From Trichoderma breve (taxonomy: Eukaryota; Ascomycota; Sordariomycetes; Hypocreales; Hypocreaceae), in assembly GCF_028502605.1 (NCBI RefSeq), contig NC_079234.1, positions 3,472,001 through 3,536,000 of the forward strand: a stretch of DNA of 64,000 nucleotides, read 5' to 3'. Within the stretch, counting starts at the first letter, position 1. Every line of letters starts with the position of its first letter. A program made the translations under genes and the position numbers. Under the pieces are notes generated by a model that made no database searches, was not told the DNA's origin, and saw only the letters and a program-made list of their open reading frames with translations. Shown one piece after another: positions 1 to 10,833 of the stretch.

Positions 1-2066
1 TTTTCGGTGCTGCTGAGCGTTTCCCATCTCTTCAGATCCTCCTCTGAAGCCTCTTCCGAGATCAAGGCCGCATCCGGGAACGGCAGGTTTGGGCTGTCAA
101 CCTTGCCGTTGGGGTTCAAAGGCATCTTCTTTAGGAAGATGAAATAAGTCGGGATAGCGTGAACGGGCAATCGAGACTTGAGATGATCCCGCACCTCCGG
201 TTGCATTGGCCGGTAGCGCTTGGAATACACGGTGACGGGCCCGATCTCGGTACCTTGATCCTCAGTGTCTTCCAGGCCGCGTTCTGCTAGCCACTTGAGC
301 CACTCTTGGTCTTCGGGGACAATGTAGCTGACCAGTGTGGGCTCTTCGTTCCGATCTCTTCGAAGCAGAGTCTTACACTCGCGGACTAACTGGTGTCCTC
401 TCAGGTTGCTATCAATCTCATTGAGCTCGATGCGGAAGCCACGAACTTTGACTTGATCATCAGCTCTGCCTGTAATAGCGGTATTACCAGAATCGTCCAA
501 AAAGTGTCCCAAGTCGCCGGTCCTGTAGATTCTGTCCCGTGGGCCTTTGTAATACTTTCTCCAGGGCTCGTTGGCGTGGTCGGCAACTTTGTTGTCAGCC
601 TCCACCCACTTCTGGTTGTCGACGAACCAGTTGTCGAGGAACTTTTCTTTGGTTTTCTCCGGGTCGTTCAGATATCCGTAAAGTAGAATGTTAGCAGGAC
701 GCTTTCAAAAAAGAAAGGGGAAAACTTATCTCAGCTAAACCTGCTGCTCTCAACATAACCTCACCGACCTCACCGACGCCGCAAAGCTTGGTAATATCAT
801 CCCGCTTGACTATGAGGAGTTGGACGTTCTCGATACCCTTTCCGGCAGGAACAATATCGCCAAATTTATCCAATGCATTTGGATCTTCGGCGTGACTCTT
901 GATATGGTAGTATGATACGCTGCGGCTCGTCTCAGTGGTACCATACGCGGCGCAAATGTCCGCGTTGGGCGCCAGCTTGCGGAGAGAAGCGCAATCCTTC
1001 TTAGTCAGAATATCGCCAACGTAAAGAACCCACTTCAATGAAGGGAACTCTGCCTTGGCACCGCCGCACAAGATTTGACCCATGGCGGGCGTCAAATGGA
1101 CCGCATTGGGCTTGTGATCGCGGAACCACTCAGCCAACTTTTCGTGGGCGATGTTCTCGCGAGCAGGAATAATGAGCTCTCCGCCCATGAACATTGGACT
1201 AAAAATGTCTCTCTGGATAGGATCATGGCTTATACCACTGTTATTGGTTAGCAGAGCTTATGCCGGGCATCATTTGGTGGGGTTTACCTTAGACAGGCAA
1301 ACTTCGTGTCCGAAGTCCAATTGAAAGTCTTGGCCATCCATGGGAAGTACTTGGCTAAGCTGTAATGTCTGCCCAAAACGCCCCTGAAAATAGTTAGCTA
1401 ATGCCCAAACTTGGAGAGTTGCCGGATCTCGTACTTGGGCGTGGATGTCGTGCCACTGGTAAAGCTGAGGATACTTGTTGAGTCTGGTCCCACCAGAACA
1501 TCCGGAGGTGCTGATGCTTTGTTTTCAGTGTCGGTAAAGACTTCCTTCCCGTCAACCTCGCCTCCGGTAAGGTGGCCATCGTCGCTCACCCGTAGCTCGG
1601 GTACTCGTATCTTGAGAGATAATTCTTCGTCAATGTACTTCTGGACACGCGGCGCAAAAGTACCATTCTCGTCCCTGGCTCTGCCAATTGTGATTAGGGC
1701 CTTTGGTTGTGAGACTTCGAGGTAGATCTGTTGTCTCGCCGGGGGGTACGCGGGATCTAGGACGGTAATGGTGGCACCGGCAGCAAGGGTTCCCATGAAG
1801 GCGATGATGAGTTCGACGGAACGGTAGGCAAAGATCATTACGACATCGCCATTGGTGATACCAGCTTCATGGAGCTGGTTGGCCAAGATATTGGAAGCCT
1901 CGTAGATCTGCTTGTAGGTATATCTCCTCTCGGGCGTGGTGGAGGAGGCCGTTTCCGTAACGCAGGGCGCATCGGGATGCTTCAAAGCATTCTTGTGGAA
2001 TATCTCGTGGATGGCGCCAATGTAGCCTGACCAATCGAGGTCGGAGGTAGGATCAGGTAATCCCAT
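1..2066 (-). CDS. lys2: L-2-aminoadipate reductase, N-terminal adenylation part (partial, 3' end outside window)
   Basis: Fungal lysine biosynthesis: ATP- and NADPH-dependent reduction of L-2-aminoadipate to the semialdehyde by an adenylation-carrier-reductase protein. Only the adenylation part lies here. Exons on the minus strand: 2066-1435, 1383-1288, 1237-730 and 677 to the window edge. The N-terminus ([15 protein letters not shown]) and the run [14 protein letters not shown] match the LYS2 family. Core A3 is [11 protein letters not shown], continuing across intron 1 as [15 protein letters not shown]. Later motifs are [29 protein letters not shown] and YRTGDLG. Introns 1 and 2 are GT-AG; intron 3 (678-729) appears to be AT-AC. 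The start at 2066 gives the expected LYS2 N-terminus. A paralogous NRPS-like reductase is possible, but the N-terminus argues for true LYS2. The carrier and reductase domains cannot be checked. Confidence 0.88.
678..729 (-). other. AT-AC intron (intron 3 of lys2)
   Basis: To continue the conserved run RAAGLAE-GYL, the transcript must skip exactly 52 nt. These begin ATAAGT and end TTTAC, with a branch-like tgctaac 12 nt before the end. No GT donor plus AG acceptor in this interval restores the frame and motif. The donor resembles a U2-type donor with G1 replaced by A, not the U12 consensus ATATCC. Confidence 0.75.
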
Positions 2067-4062
2067 GGCGGCAGCAATATAGCAAAATCTATACTGAATG
2101 GGAAGACACCTCGCAGCGAATGTGTCTCTGGAGTATATATAAGTTCAAGCTAATGTTCTGAAAGAGTCATCTCTGTTGAGGATGGTTAAAAGAATTCTGC
2201 CGCACTCCGATCTTCGGGAGGGGCACTGTGTCCTATTATAGTAGGCGGTCGCTAGAAACCTTTACCCTACTGGCCGCATAGCTGAAAAAAGTGGACCTGA
2301 GCCGGATGGCGGGGAACAGCTGTAGCAGTACGGACTCCGTAGCAGTAGCAGATGACGTGCAGCCGCTCAGTACTGGTTCCGTTGCTATGGACGAGGTGTA
2401 CTTGACAAATCTTGTTTCAACATGTGTTGCAACGACTAATTCATTTCTTCTTATAATTCCCCTAGCTGTAGCTATATAGATATCACTTATTCTAATAGAA
2501 TGCCATTTTCCGTATAATACGTAACTAGACTGCGCAAGATTAAGACGATGGCAGAGTGTACAAATGGCGTGACACTGATCCGCAAATCGACCGTGGATGC
2601 CGGAAAACATTTTATCAGATTGTGCACACATTGCTATCCAATGCGCCTACATCAAGCTCATATTAAAGAAATACAAGAACTTCCCTACAGTACATATATT
2701 ACATATATCACCTTTTACTTAGCTCATTGCATGGTGTATCGAGCATATGTGGTGAAATATTCAAAACTCGACCGGTTCTGTTCGGTGATAGTTGTGGGGT
2801 TCCGCATCGGCATACATTGCCGCGGATTCTGCAAGTAACCTACTCATTCGCTATATCCAACTTCCTGGGCTGTTTTACTGGTAGCATTAACTTCTCGGTG
2901 AGAAATACAATCTGGATCTGCTTGCATTTGGAACTACACATAAGCTTTTTTCTTGCGGCTGTAGTAGACCTTGTTCCTGGATCTACCATTAGAGGTACTT
3001 CGGGTTTACAGTGAAAGCACAGTAAAAGCCATATGTGGCGCCCATATAATTCATCCCCTGTTCAACATAAATGCTACAAGCCAAGCAAGTGAGGATGACT
3101 GCTTTTACATGCACCTCCCATAGCTTGAGCTATCATTGGTTTGCTGATTGAAACGTGGTGGCAGCGAAGAATCCTTCTGCAGTACTTGCGGAACACCAAA
3201 TCAATTGACTGGCTAAAAAAGCTGCGCCTGAATCTCATTTCCCAATAACCGCACTAGCTCAGAATGCACATAAGCACTCTCTTAACACCTCAATCATACC
3301 TCGTTCAACACGGTCTAGAACCACGTCAAAAGGCTGGGCTTAAGTCTATTGTTCTGGGCACTGCAAGGGTCGCTTTACGCGAGAGACGAGGCCTGGACTG
3401 AAACTTGCTAATAATGAGCCATTCTGCACCACCGTGGTTGGATCGTCAAACAGCCGTCAGCATCGCCTGAATGACGCAGGATTTGCTTCCCTACAGATGC
3501 AACGGTAGGGCTGAGAGACGGCGCTCCACAACGGCTCGGAGCTGAGAAGCGCTTGTTGAGTCGAGTTGCTGGTGATCACCTGAGTGGTTGACGGCAAAAG
3601 AGCCTTGAATTCTTGGCCTTGGCCCCCTCAACCGTTTTAGGCTTTGGCTTTTTTTTGGTCATGGGTATTGGACGTGCTAAAATGCGTAGCGTAAGGAGAA
3701 GCTTGAAGCAAGGGACGATGGGCTATGGCTGGGGCTGACCACCTAGTCTCATGGGATGCACACCATCACGAAGAGCTTATTGTGAGGCCGGCTTTGTAGC
3801 TGTGGTCATGCCCCTTCCGCCACCAATAGTCAGTCATTGTGTTGGTAAAAAGTGTTCACTCTGGAGAGGGTGACAGTAACCGACGATCTGGGCGTTGCGG
3901 GGAGGCCGCCTCACATGAGGACTGGTGTATGTCTTCTGCCTGACTTATATATATAGGTATATTGTATAAGTGGTGTCCTTTCTCAGGTCGTGCTTCTCAT
4001 TACTCACAACGATCAATTACCTAAACAGTCTCATACATAAAAGATTTGCGAAAATTGTCCTG
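2067..4062. other. intergenic region, no supported gene
   Basis: This stretch holds the upstream regions of lys2 (minus) and the DUF2235 gene (plus). The open frames are short, lack recognisable motifs and lie in AT-rich sequence. A TATA-like cttatatatatag lies near 3943-3956, about 110 bp before the DUF2235 start. Nothing else was identified. Confidence 0.6.
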
Positions 4063-5878
4063 ATGGGTTCTCAGCCTCCTGTCCACAAGCGACTCATCGT
4101 CTGTTGCGATGGGACGTGGATGAATAGCGACAACGGCTACGTAGAGCCGACTCTGGAACACCCTCAGGGAACACTTCAAGTACCTTCGAATGTGACGCGA
4201 ATTAGCCGATGCTTCAAGCGGCGGTGCAACGATGGCACCCTGCAAGTCATGTCATATGAATCCGGAGTGGGAACTGGTAGTAATGCCATTGACACCCTCA
4301 CCGGCGGCGCATTCGGCCTGGGTCTCTCAGAAGTGAGAAGAACCGCACTCTCTCCGGAAAGCAAATTGAGCTGACTTGGAATATAGCGAGTCCGCGATGC
4401 GTACTCATATCTATCCTCCAACCATATGGACGGCGATGAAATATTTCTCGTCGGATTTTCTCGAGGGGCCTTTACAGCTCGATCAGTCGCAGGAATGATT
4501 GGCAACCTAGGCCTTCTCACCAGAGAGGGCTTGGAGTACTTCTATCCCATCTTCAAGGACATGGAAAACTGGAACAACGACGATTATGACGACGAGTTTC
4601 CAGGGCAGCCGTTTCCCAACAAACCCAAAGGACCAAACGCAGCCGCCGTGTACCGAAAGAGGCTCGAGGAGCTGGGGTATACCCGCGTTTACCAGGAGAA
4701 TGGCGAGTTGATCAAAATCAAGGCCGTCTGCGTTTGGGACACTGTTGGTAGTCTGGGTATCCCCAAGGTCTCGTGGCTCGACAAGATAGGCATTCATCCC
4801 TCAAACGACGAATAAGTCTCCCTTCTATTTGCTCTCCAGATACATGGCATCGCAGGAAGCTAACCTCCACAGCACATATAAATGGCATGATACATCGCTG
4901 TCGGATCGCATAGAACATGCCTTTCAGGCACTTGCTCTGGATGAAACCCGTGCTCCATTTTCCCCAGCTGTCTGGGAACGTCTTCCAGAGAATAGGTTGA
5001 CGACCGATCTTAGACAGGTCTGGTTCCCAGGAAACCACGGAAACTGTGGTGGAGGTTGGCCCGATCAGGAGGCTTCTGACTCTTCACTTGCCTGTAAGTA
5101 TTATTCAACAACAGGAAAATCGGTAGTAAAAGAGTTGAGCCAAGAACTGACATTTGGGCGAATAGGGATGATGGACCAGATGGCATCTGTCGGAGTCGAG
5201 TTCGATTTATCATGTCTCGAGAGGGTCGCACAAAAGACCATCGGCTACTACAAAAGCCTGCAAACTACAAAGAAGAAGGGTCCGAAATGGGCTGTTGATC
5301 CTATCTACTCAAGCAATCAGCCTGTGCGGCCGTGGGCACTCGGGTCCATCAATAAGGCTGGCAGCTTCATATACAAACTCTCGGGATTCGAAGACAGGAC
5401 GCCTGGTTTATATAAGCGAACCGACCCGAAGACAGAACGTGACACCAATATCTTCTTGCAAGACACCAATGAACGTATCCACAGCTCTGCCAGAGTACGC
5501 CTTGCTTGCAAGGGTCTTGGCTTGGACGATAAGGGAGTCTGGGGCTGTCCATCCCTATCCAGCTGGCAGCTGAAGCATACGGATGCAACTTTTGAAGACC
5601 CGATCCCTCACAATCCCAGCTGGTGGCAAGGTCCGCCCGATGAATCTGGGGTGGATAAACAACAGGCTGGAAGATGGATTTGGGAGTTCGCGGGGCCAAA
5701 GGGTTCTGCGCCTACGGACCCCAAGCAGAGGATCATGGTGGAGGAGCCATTGGGACCTTATGAGCGATATCTGCTTCAACTCTCGGAGGGAACGCCAAAC
5801 GTCTATCTGTTTGCCGAGACTCAGGATATTGACTGGCAGGGAAAGAAGATTCCCGCCTTGAGAAGTGGCAAGGAGTAA
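4063..5878 (+). CDS. DUF2235 family alpha/beta-hydrolase-like protein
   Basis: Four exons: 4063-4332, 4387-4811, 4876-5093 and 5166-5878, giving about 541 residues. The start at 4063 puts KRLIVCCDGTW near the N-terminus, as in this family. The nucleophile elbow is LVGFSRGAFTAR (GxSxG-like). Other typical motifs are AVCVWDTVGSLGIP, EHAFQALALDE, VWFPGNHGNCGGG and WMMDQMASVGVEFD. DUF2235 relates to the catalytic domain of bacterial Tle1 phospholipase effectors; fungal members have no established substrate. No signal peptide is evident from 4063, although an upstream in-frame extension would add a hydrophobic stretch. Intron 2 is AT-AC: the direct reading runs into TAA at 4813. Introns 1 and 3 are GT-AG. 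Confidence 0.85.
4812..4875 (+). other. AT-AC intron (intron 2 of the DUF2235 gene)
   Basis: After HPSND the frame meets TAA. Removing the 64 nt that begin ATAAGT and end CAGCAC gives HPSNDEYKWHDTSLSDRI, the expected family sequence. A gctaac branch-like site lies at 4859-4864, 11 nt before the end. The obvious GT downstream (taa|gtctcc) comes after the in-frame stop, so a GT-AG model fails. Confidence 0.75.
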
Positions 5879-6376
5879 GGCGGTTGAGGAGCTATCGCTT
5901 GAAAAATGATGATTAATGGCAGAGTAGTGACGCTCACAGACAATTTAGCGTATTTCATAAATTAGGGCATTAGGATATAATGCGGCATTGGGATTTGGAA
6001 AGACGGCGTTTTATAGATGTGAATAAGGGTATTAATGGGATTTGCACTACCTTGAATACCTCGTGCTTTGTTCATTGTGGCAAGTTTGGAGGCTTCCATG
6101 AGTCACGTGATAGCGTATCAAACTACGGCGCGAAGGCGCGACTGCATTCTGCCACTCATAAAATCTCATAAGCATCAGGCAGGCGCCGTTTAGACGACAT
6201 CAAATCTCTGGGAATTTCTTCTCTTCATTCAAATTACCCATTTAAAAAACCGATTTGCACCAAAAGCTTTGATTCTTTTCATTTTTTGGCTTCTTCAGCG
6301 GCAACGTACTCTGTCCAAGTCGTTATACCAAACTTCATCTCACACATAACTCGGAAGGAATCAACCGACTCTTGCA
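5879..6376. other. intergenic region
   Basis: This is the 3' flank of the DUF2235 gene and the promoter and leader of the J-protein gene. No coding region is supported. Pyrimidine-rich sequence at about 6215-6310 is typical of a fungal core promoter. Confidence 0.6.
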
Positions 6377-7207
6377 ATGAGTGACGACAAGAAGGCGGAC
6401 CTTTTAGGGTTCGCAAATGAGTATGCGGACAAAAATATTGACCTCTATGAGCTCCTTGGGGTGGATGCTCTCACCCCCAAGGAAGACATCCACCGAGCTT
6501 GGAGGAAAGCGTCTCTGAACTACCACCCAGACAAAGCGCGCGAGAACTTTGATGCAGCAAAATGGGAGCTATTCGAGAGAGCCAGGGACATTTTGTCCGA
6601 TCCAAATGCTCGTGCTGCTTATGATCAGTCCCTCAAGGCCAAACTGCTGCGCAAGCAGGAGCGCGAGGCTATGGACAGGGAACACCAAAAATTTGCCGAC
6701 GACCTTGAGGCCCGCGAAAATGCTCATAGACAGCAGAGGCAGCAGCAGCAACAGCGAGAGCAAGAGAAGTTGGACAAGGAGCGGGAGCGGCTGGCAGAGG
6801 AGCAGCGTTTCCATGAGGAAGAAAAGAAGCGGCAGGCTGAGGCAGCGCAGGAAATGGAGGACTTGGCCGAGGCTAGGCGACGACTCAAAGAGAAGAAAGA
6901 AGAAAAGGCAAGACGGAAGCAGGTCAAGGAGTCACTAAAGGCCACGGGTGCTGTCAAAAAATCCTCAGGACCTGCAAATGGCGCCGTTCTGGTTCCTGGC
7001 GATTATCTTGTGGATCTCGGCTCAGTGAAAAAGATGTACTGGGAACTGGTTTGCGACAAGTTGCGAGCTGTTCAAGCGGTGAGAAACCTACAGAAGCTGG
7101 ACGTAACGAGTAGCGAGGAGCTCGAAAACGCCGAGAAGGAAATGAGGGAAGCCAGGCAACGGATCTACGATGCAGAGACAAAATTTCAGCAAGACGCGGC
7201 TGTCTAG
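6377..7207 (+). CDS. J-domain co-chaperone, DNAJC17/Cwf23-like
   Basis: Single-exon gene of 276 residues. An N-terminal J domain occupies about residues 20-86 (DLYELLGVD ... NYHPDKAR ... ARDILSDPNARAAYD) with the HPD tripeptide that stimulates Hsp70 ATPase. A long charged, glutamine-rich coiled coil follows (about 90-185). A short C-terminal segment (VLVPGDYLVDLGSVKKMYWELV and beyond) is not recognised. J domain plus coiled coil in a protein of this size resembles spliceosome-associated Cwf23/DNAJC17, but I see no RRM, so the spliceosomal link is inference. It converges with the decarboxylase gene, leaving about 100 bp between stop codons. Confidence 0.85.
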   Translation: MSDDKKADLLGFANEYADKNIDLYELLGVDALTPKEDIHRAWRKASLNYHPDKARENFDAAKWELFERARDILSDPNARAAYDQSLKAKLLRKQEREAMDREHQKFADDLEARENAHRQQRQQQQQREQEKLDKERERLAEEQRFHEEEKKRQAEAAQEMEDLAEARRRLKEKKEEKARRKQVKESLKATGAVKKSSGPANGAVLVPGDYLVDLGSVKKMYWELVCDKLRAVQAVRNLQKLDVTSSEELENAEKEMREARQRIYDAETKFQQDAAV

Positions 7208-7309
7208 TTACCCCTACGCAGAGGAAATGAGACACCACAAACCCATTTGGCTATATCATCTGTCTACATTTTGGCACGAATTACTCGAAAATAGCCAGCG
7301 CCACGTTAC

Positions 7310-8446
7310 TCAAATGTCTTGGTCCAGGCGAAGGATGCTTATAGCATTCCCTCCCATGATGGCCGTTGCCTCTCCCGATCCTTCACCAACAGCCTTGGTC
7401 ACTGCTGCAGCGTTCAAACTCACGCTCTCCCACTCTCCTTGCTCATCTGTTTCAAGAGGTGGGAAGAAGGGATGATCAGTGCCGAACATCAATCTATCAG
7501 CCCCGGTGGCGTCTATGGCCGCCTTGAGTCCAACTTCGGAATAAATAACCGCGTCAAGGTAGATCTGTTCCTTCAAAACTTCCCAAACTGTCCGCCGACC
7601 CTTTCCAACTTTGCCTTCTCTCACAAGCTGTCCGTCATGCATGACGCAGCTTTCAATCCTGCCTGCTAGGAAAGGAAGGGTCCCTCCGCTGTGGGCTAGG
7701 ATCATTCTCAGATCTCGCACCTTGTCAAATACGCCCGCCAAGTACATCCGCGTCACTGCAATGGTGGTTTCCATTGGAAAGCCGAGGGCGAGGGGCAAAA
7801 CGTGACCGTACTCTGCGCTGGCTCTAGGTCCCCATACTTCATTCGGAAGTCCATAATGCGGGTGCAGGAAGACAGTCAGGTGGGCCGCTGCCACAGCTTC
7901 AAGAATAGGCAGTAGAGCGGGATCATCAAGTCCCTTGCCCAAACCTGTGGTGCCGAGGATAATCCCTCTGCAGTATTTGAGGCCTTGTACATGTGATACC
8001 GCGGCCAGCAACGTCTCAAGAGGCGCGGTTAGAGGCAGAGTTGCAAAGAAAAACAAACGTCCAGGGTGCTCGCTGCACATTCGCGAAAACTCTTCGTTGA
8101 CGGATTCAGCCATCTTCCCCGACTCAGAGGCACTCAGGAAATCAAGCCATGGATTAGCCAGAGATATGACAGAAATGTCGATACCATGGGTGTCCATGAA
8201 ATGGACCTTTTGAGCAAGCGATGCGAAGTGAGAAGTGAGCGGCCGTCCAGGAAGTTTAGCTGTGGCATCTTGAGTGGCTTCCTCAAGAGATTTGACTTCG
8301 GCTTCGAGGAGTATCAGACGGGGATCAGCGGCCTGTGGAAATGTACGGACCAGAGGGATTGCAGAGCGGGATTCGAGGATCTTGATATATGACGGAGGAT
8401 ACATGTGCGTGTGGATGTCCACAACGCGCATCTTGGAGGTCGCCAT
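7310..8446 (-). CDS. isoorotate (uracil-5-carboxylate) decarboxylase, ACMSD-type amidohydrolase
   Basis: Intronless, 378 residues. It starts MATSKMRVVDIHTHMYPPSY, where the HxH metal motif opens an ACMSD/amidohydrolase-2 TIM barrel. Further conserved blocks are FMDTHGIDISVISLANPW, CRGIILGTTGLGKGLDDP, FLHPHYGLPNEV, LAHSGGTLPFLAGRIE and LMFGTDHPFFPP, which supply the remaining His and Asp ligands. These blocks fit what I recall of the characterised Cordyceps militaris isoorotate decarboxylase better than generic ACMSD or 6-methylsalicylate decarboxylase. The reaction is uracil-5-carboxylate to uracil plus CO2, the last step of fungal thymine salvage. The divergent neighbour at 9134 is the dioxygenase expected to make the substrate, which strengthens the call. 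Probably cytosolic. Confidence 0.85.
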   Translation of the reverse strand: MATSKMRVVDIHTHMYPPSYIKILESRSAIPLVRTFPQAADPRLILLEAEVKSLEEATQDATAKLPGRPLTSHFASLAQKVHFMDTHGIDISVISLANPWLDFLSASESGKMAESVNEEFSRMCSEHPGRLFFFATLPLTAPLETLLAAVSHVQGLKYCRGIILGTTGLGKGLDDPALLPILEAVAAAHLTVFLHPHYGLPNEVWGPRASAEYGHVLPLALGFPMETTIAVTRMYLAGVFDKVRDLRMILAHSGGTLPFLAGRIESCVMHDGQLVREGKVGKGRRTVWEVLKEQIYLDAVIYSEVGLKAAIDATGADRLMFGTDHPFFPPLETDEQGEWESVSLNAAAVTKAVGEGSGEATAIMGGNAISILRLDQDI

Positions 8447-9133
8447 CTCACACTGGAGAAGAATCGATCTTGAACAAGCAAGCTTCGGGCTTTTGCTTAG
8501 GAGGAAGAGGTTGATGGTGGGACAAACTCATCTTCCCGTCAGCAGCATAGCGGGGGTATAGCCCTCGAGTGGCTTAACTGCAGCACGGGTTCATTTCAGC
8601 GACCTCCTTAGCGACGCAGACGTTACACTGATACGCGGATCCATTGCCATCAAAACAACACCTAACAGGCAAGCTAGAGAGTCTTGAAGAGGGGCATGGC
8701 ACATCAAAGATCATTGCCCCGCACCAGTTCTCAACTCTCCACCGTGATAATCAACCCTTTGCACCAGTCAGCGTCCAGCGAATCAGTCATCCAATGCACA
8801 CACCCTGGACTAAGCATACTAGCTGCCGTGTCTTGACCCCAGCTTATCGCAGGCTTAAGCTTTGGCTTGAGATACGAAGTGCTTTTTATCTCACCCAGTT
8901 TGGAGGATTTCATACGGTGGCACGACTCTCTCCCTCGGCGCCCGCGCTATTGCGTGTCAGAGGTTGCATTGGAATGGGGAAGTTTGTAGCTCTGCGCTAA
9001 TTTGGACTTGAGCTTTCCATATAAATACCTATGACAATACATGTACCTGGGCTGGATTTTCTTGATAAATTACTCTGCTAGGACACATTAATATCCATGA
9101 AATTAAGCATACTCTTATCCATACGAGCATACA
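8447..9133. promoter_or_regulatory. shared divergent promoter of the thymine-salvage pair
   Basis: 687 bp separate the start codons of two divergent genes of one pathway, so this stretch must carry both promoters. A TATA-like tatttaaat/ataaatac-type stretch precedes the plus-strand gene (ccatataaatacc, about 9018-9030). No specific operator is identified. Confidence 0.55.
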
Positions 9134-10346
9134 ATGGCGACTGATGCTGCAGTGAGCAAAGATGGGCTTTTCATTCCCGTAAGTACATTGTTTGACGCTC
9201 ATTGCAGAAAGCCACGTCATGTTGTATCACACGAATGGAATTTTAAACTGATCTCATCACCATTTAGCTCATCGATTTCTCCAAGTTCTTGAATGGCGAT
9301 GCAACTACACGCCAAGAGACCGCCAAAGCGATTCTCAATGGCTTCCAAGGCGCTGGCTTCATCTATCTCAAGAACCACCCCATTTCGAAAGACACAGTAA
9401 AGCACACCTTTGCCATGTCGGCAAACTTCTTTGCGCAACCTCTCGAAAAGAAAGCGGTATTAGGATGGACCACTCCACAGGCCAACCGTGGCTACGTGGC
9501 CCAGGGGCGTGAAAAGGTTTCCTTGCTGGAGGACGTTGCCGAGGTGGAAAAGATTCGTAGCGCAGTGCCAGACTTGAAGGAGAGCTTTGAGATTGGCCGC
9601 GACGATGAGGAAGGCCACCCGAACAACTGGCCTAGCGAAGAGGGCTCAATTACTGGCTTCAAGACGGATATGAAGGACTTCTTTGAGCAGTGCAAGGCTT
9701 TGCATATTGAAGTCATGCGGGCTATCGCTTTGGGAATGGGATTTGAAGAGAGCTTTTTTGATCGGTTTGTTGACGTTGGGGATAATAACCTGCGGCTGCT
9801 ACACTATCCGGAAGTCAAGTCTGAGATTTTCAATACCCCAGGCCAAGTTCGTGCTGGGGAGCACAGCGTAAGCGGCCAATCACACTGTGCGTCATGATTT
9901 CTTAAGGGAGTTCATTTAACATGTTTGATATAGGATTATGGATCCATCACACTTCTCTTCCAGGACAACCGGGGCGGTTTGCAAGTCAAGAGCCCCGAAG
10001 GAACATTTGTCGATGCAACTCCCATGGAGGACACCATCGTCGTCAACGCCGGCGATCTGTTGGCGAGATGGAGCAACGATACGATTAAGAGTACTATTCA
10101 CAGGGTAGTAGAGCCGCCGCGAAAAGAGGGCGCGACGTATCCCTCACGATATAGCATTGCGTAAGTGGACGATGATGCAATATTTGATGTTCCGCACTCT
10201 AATGCAAGGACAGCTACTTTTGCAACCCTAACTTCAAGGACCTTATCGAGGTGCTACCGGGAACATATGCAACTGAGAAGGAGAAGAAGTATGACAGCAT
10301 CAATAGCGGCGATTATCTCGTCCAGAGACTCACCGCGACATATTAA
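9134..10346 (+). CDS. thymine-7-hydroxylase-like Fe(II)/2-oxoglutarate dioxygenase
   Basis: Four exons: 9134-9178, 9268-9867, 9934-10160 and 10214-10346, giving 334 residues. The fold is of the isopenicillin-N-synthase type. An N-terminal DIOX_N region (AILNGFQGAGFIYLKNHPI) is followed by a catalytic core with HSDYGSITLLFQD (HxD ligand pair), GDLLARWSND and STIHRVV (distal His). PSRYSIAYFCNPN carries the Arg-x-Ser that binds 2-oxoglutarate. Length and motifs agree with fungal thymine-7-hydroxylase, which oxidises thymine stepwise to 5-hydroxymethyluracil, 5-formyluracil and uracil-5-carboxylate. Substrate is inferred from family and from the divergent isoorotate decarboxylase; the fold alone would only say 2OG oxygenase. 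All introns are GT-AG. Confidence 0.83.
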
Positions 10347-10833
10347 ACTGGTTGTTGAGATGGCTAGTATCAAGGCGAAAGAGCGCGTGTGTGCGTGCAC
10401 AGGGAAATATGTACGATAATCCATTCCGTCTCGACGATTCGGTGACAAGGGGAAAATGCCCGCGCTGCTCGGTTACATGATATTCCATGAATAAATCCCT
10501 GCAGCCCGGCCTGAGGATTCACCAGGATATGGCCCATGATGGCGATTTCAGCCGCACTCTGAAGAGGGGCCGCGTCATGTGCAGCTTTGGAAGAGCCACG
10601 GAGTATGTGGGGGTGGCTTTTGATTAGATCCTATGAGTGCGAGTTATGATAACTTTTTACTTATAAAGCTGCCCTTGGGGGCCTGTTTCCATCTCTCATC
10701 ATCTGACCAGAACATGTCTTAAAACACTCGGCCCCTTGTCATGGAGCTTCTTGTGCCGTGTAATAGCACTATGTCGTGTTATAGACGCTCAACGTATCTG
10801 TGCACCTGAGCTATATAAGTCATTCAGTTGATT
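10347..10833. other. intergenic region
   Basis: This lies between two plus-strand genes. It holds the terminator of the dioxygenase and the promoter of the APH-like gene. ctatataagt at 10811-10820 is TATA-like but only about 14 bp from the chosen ATG, so the real start could be a later Met. No coding region is seen. Confidence 0.5.

Noticed and set aside
1..2066. NRPS-like secondary-metabolite reductase instead of LYS2
   Set aside because: The N-terminal [15 protein letters not shown] and [10 protein letters not shown] blocks match LYS2 itself, and no other biosynthetic gene is next to it.
2236..2838. Overlapping open frames on both strands in the lys2/DUF2235 gap
   Set aside because: They are short, overlap in antisense, have no motifs and show composition like intergenic DNA.
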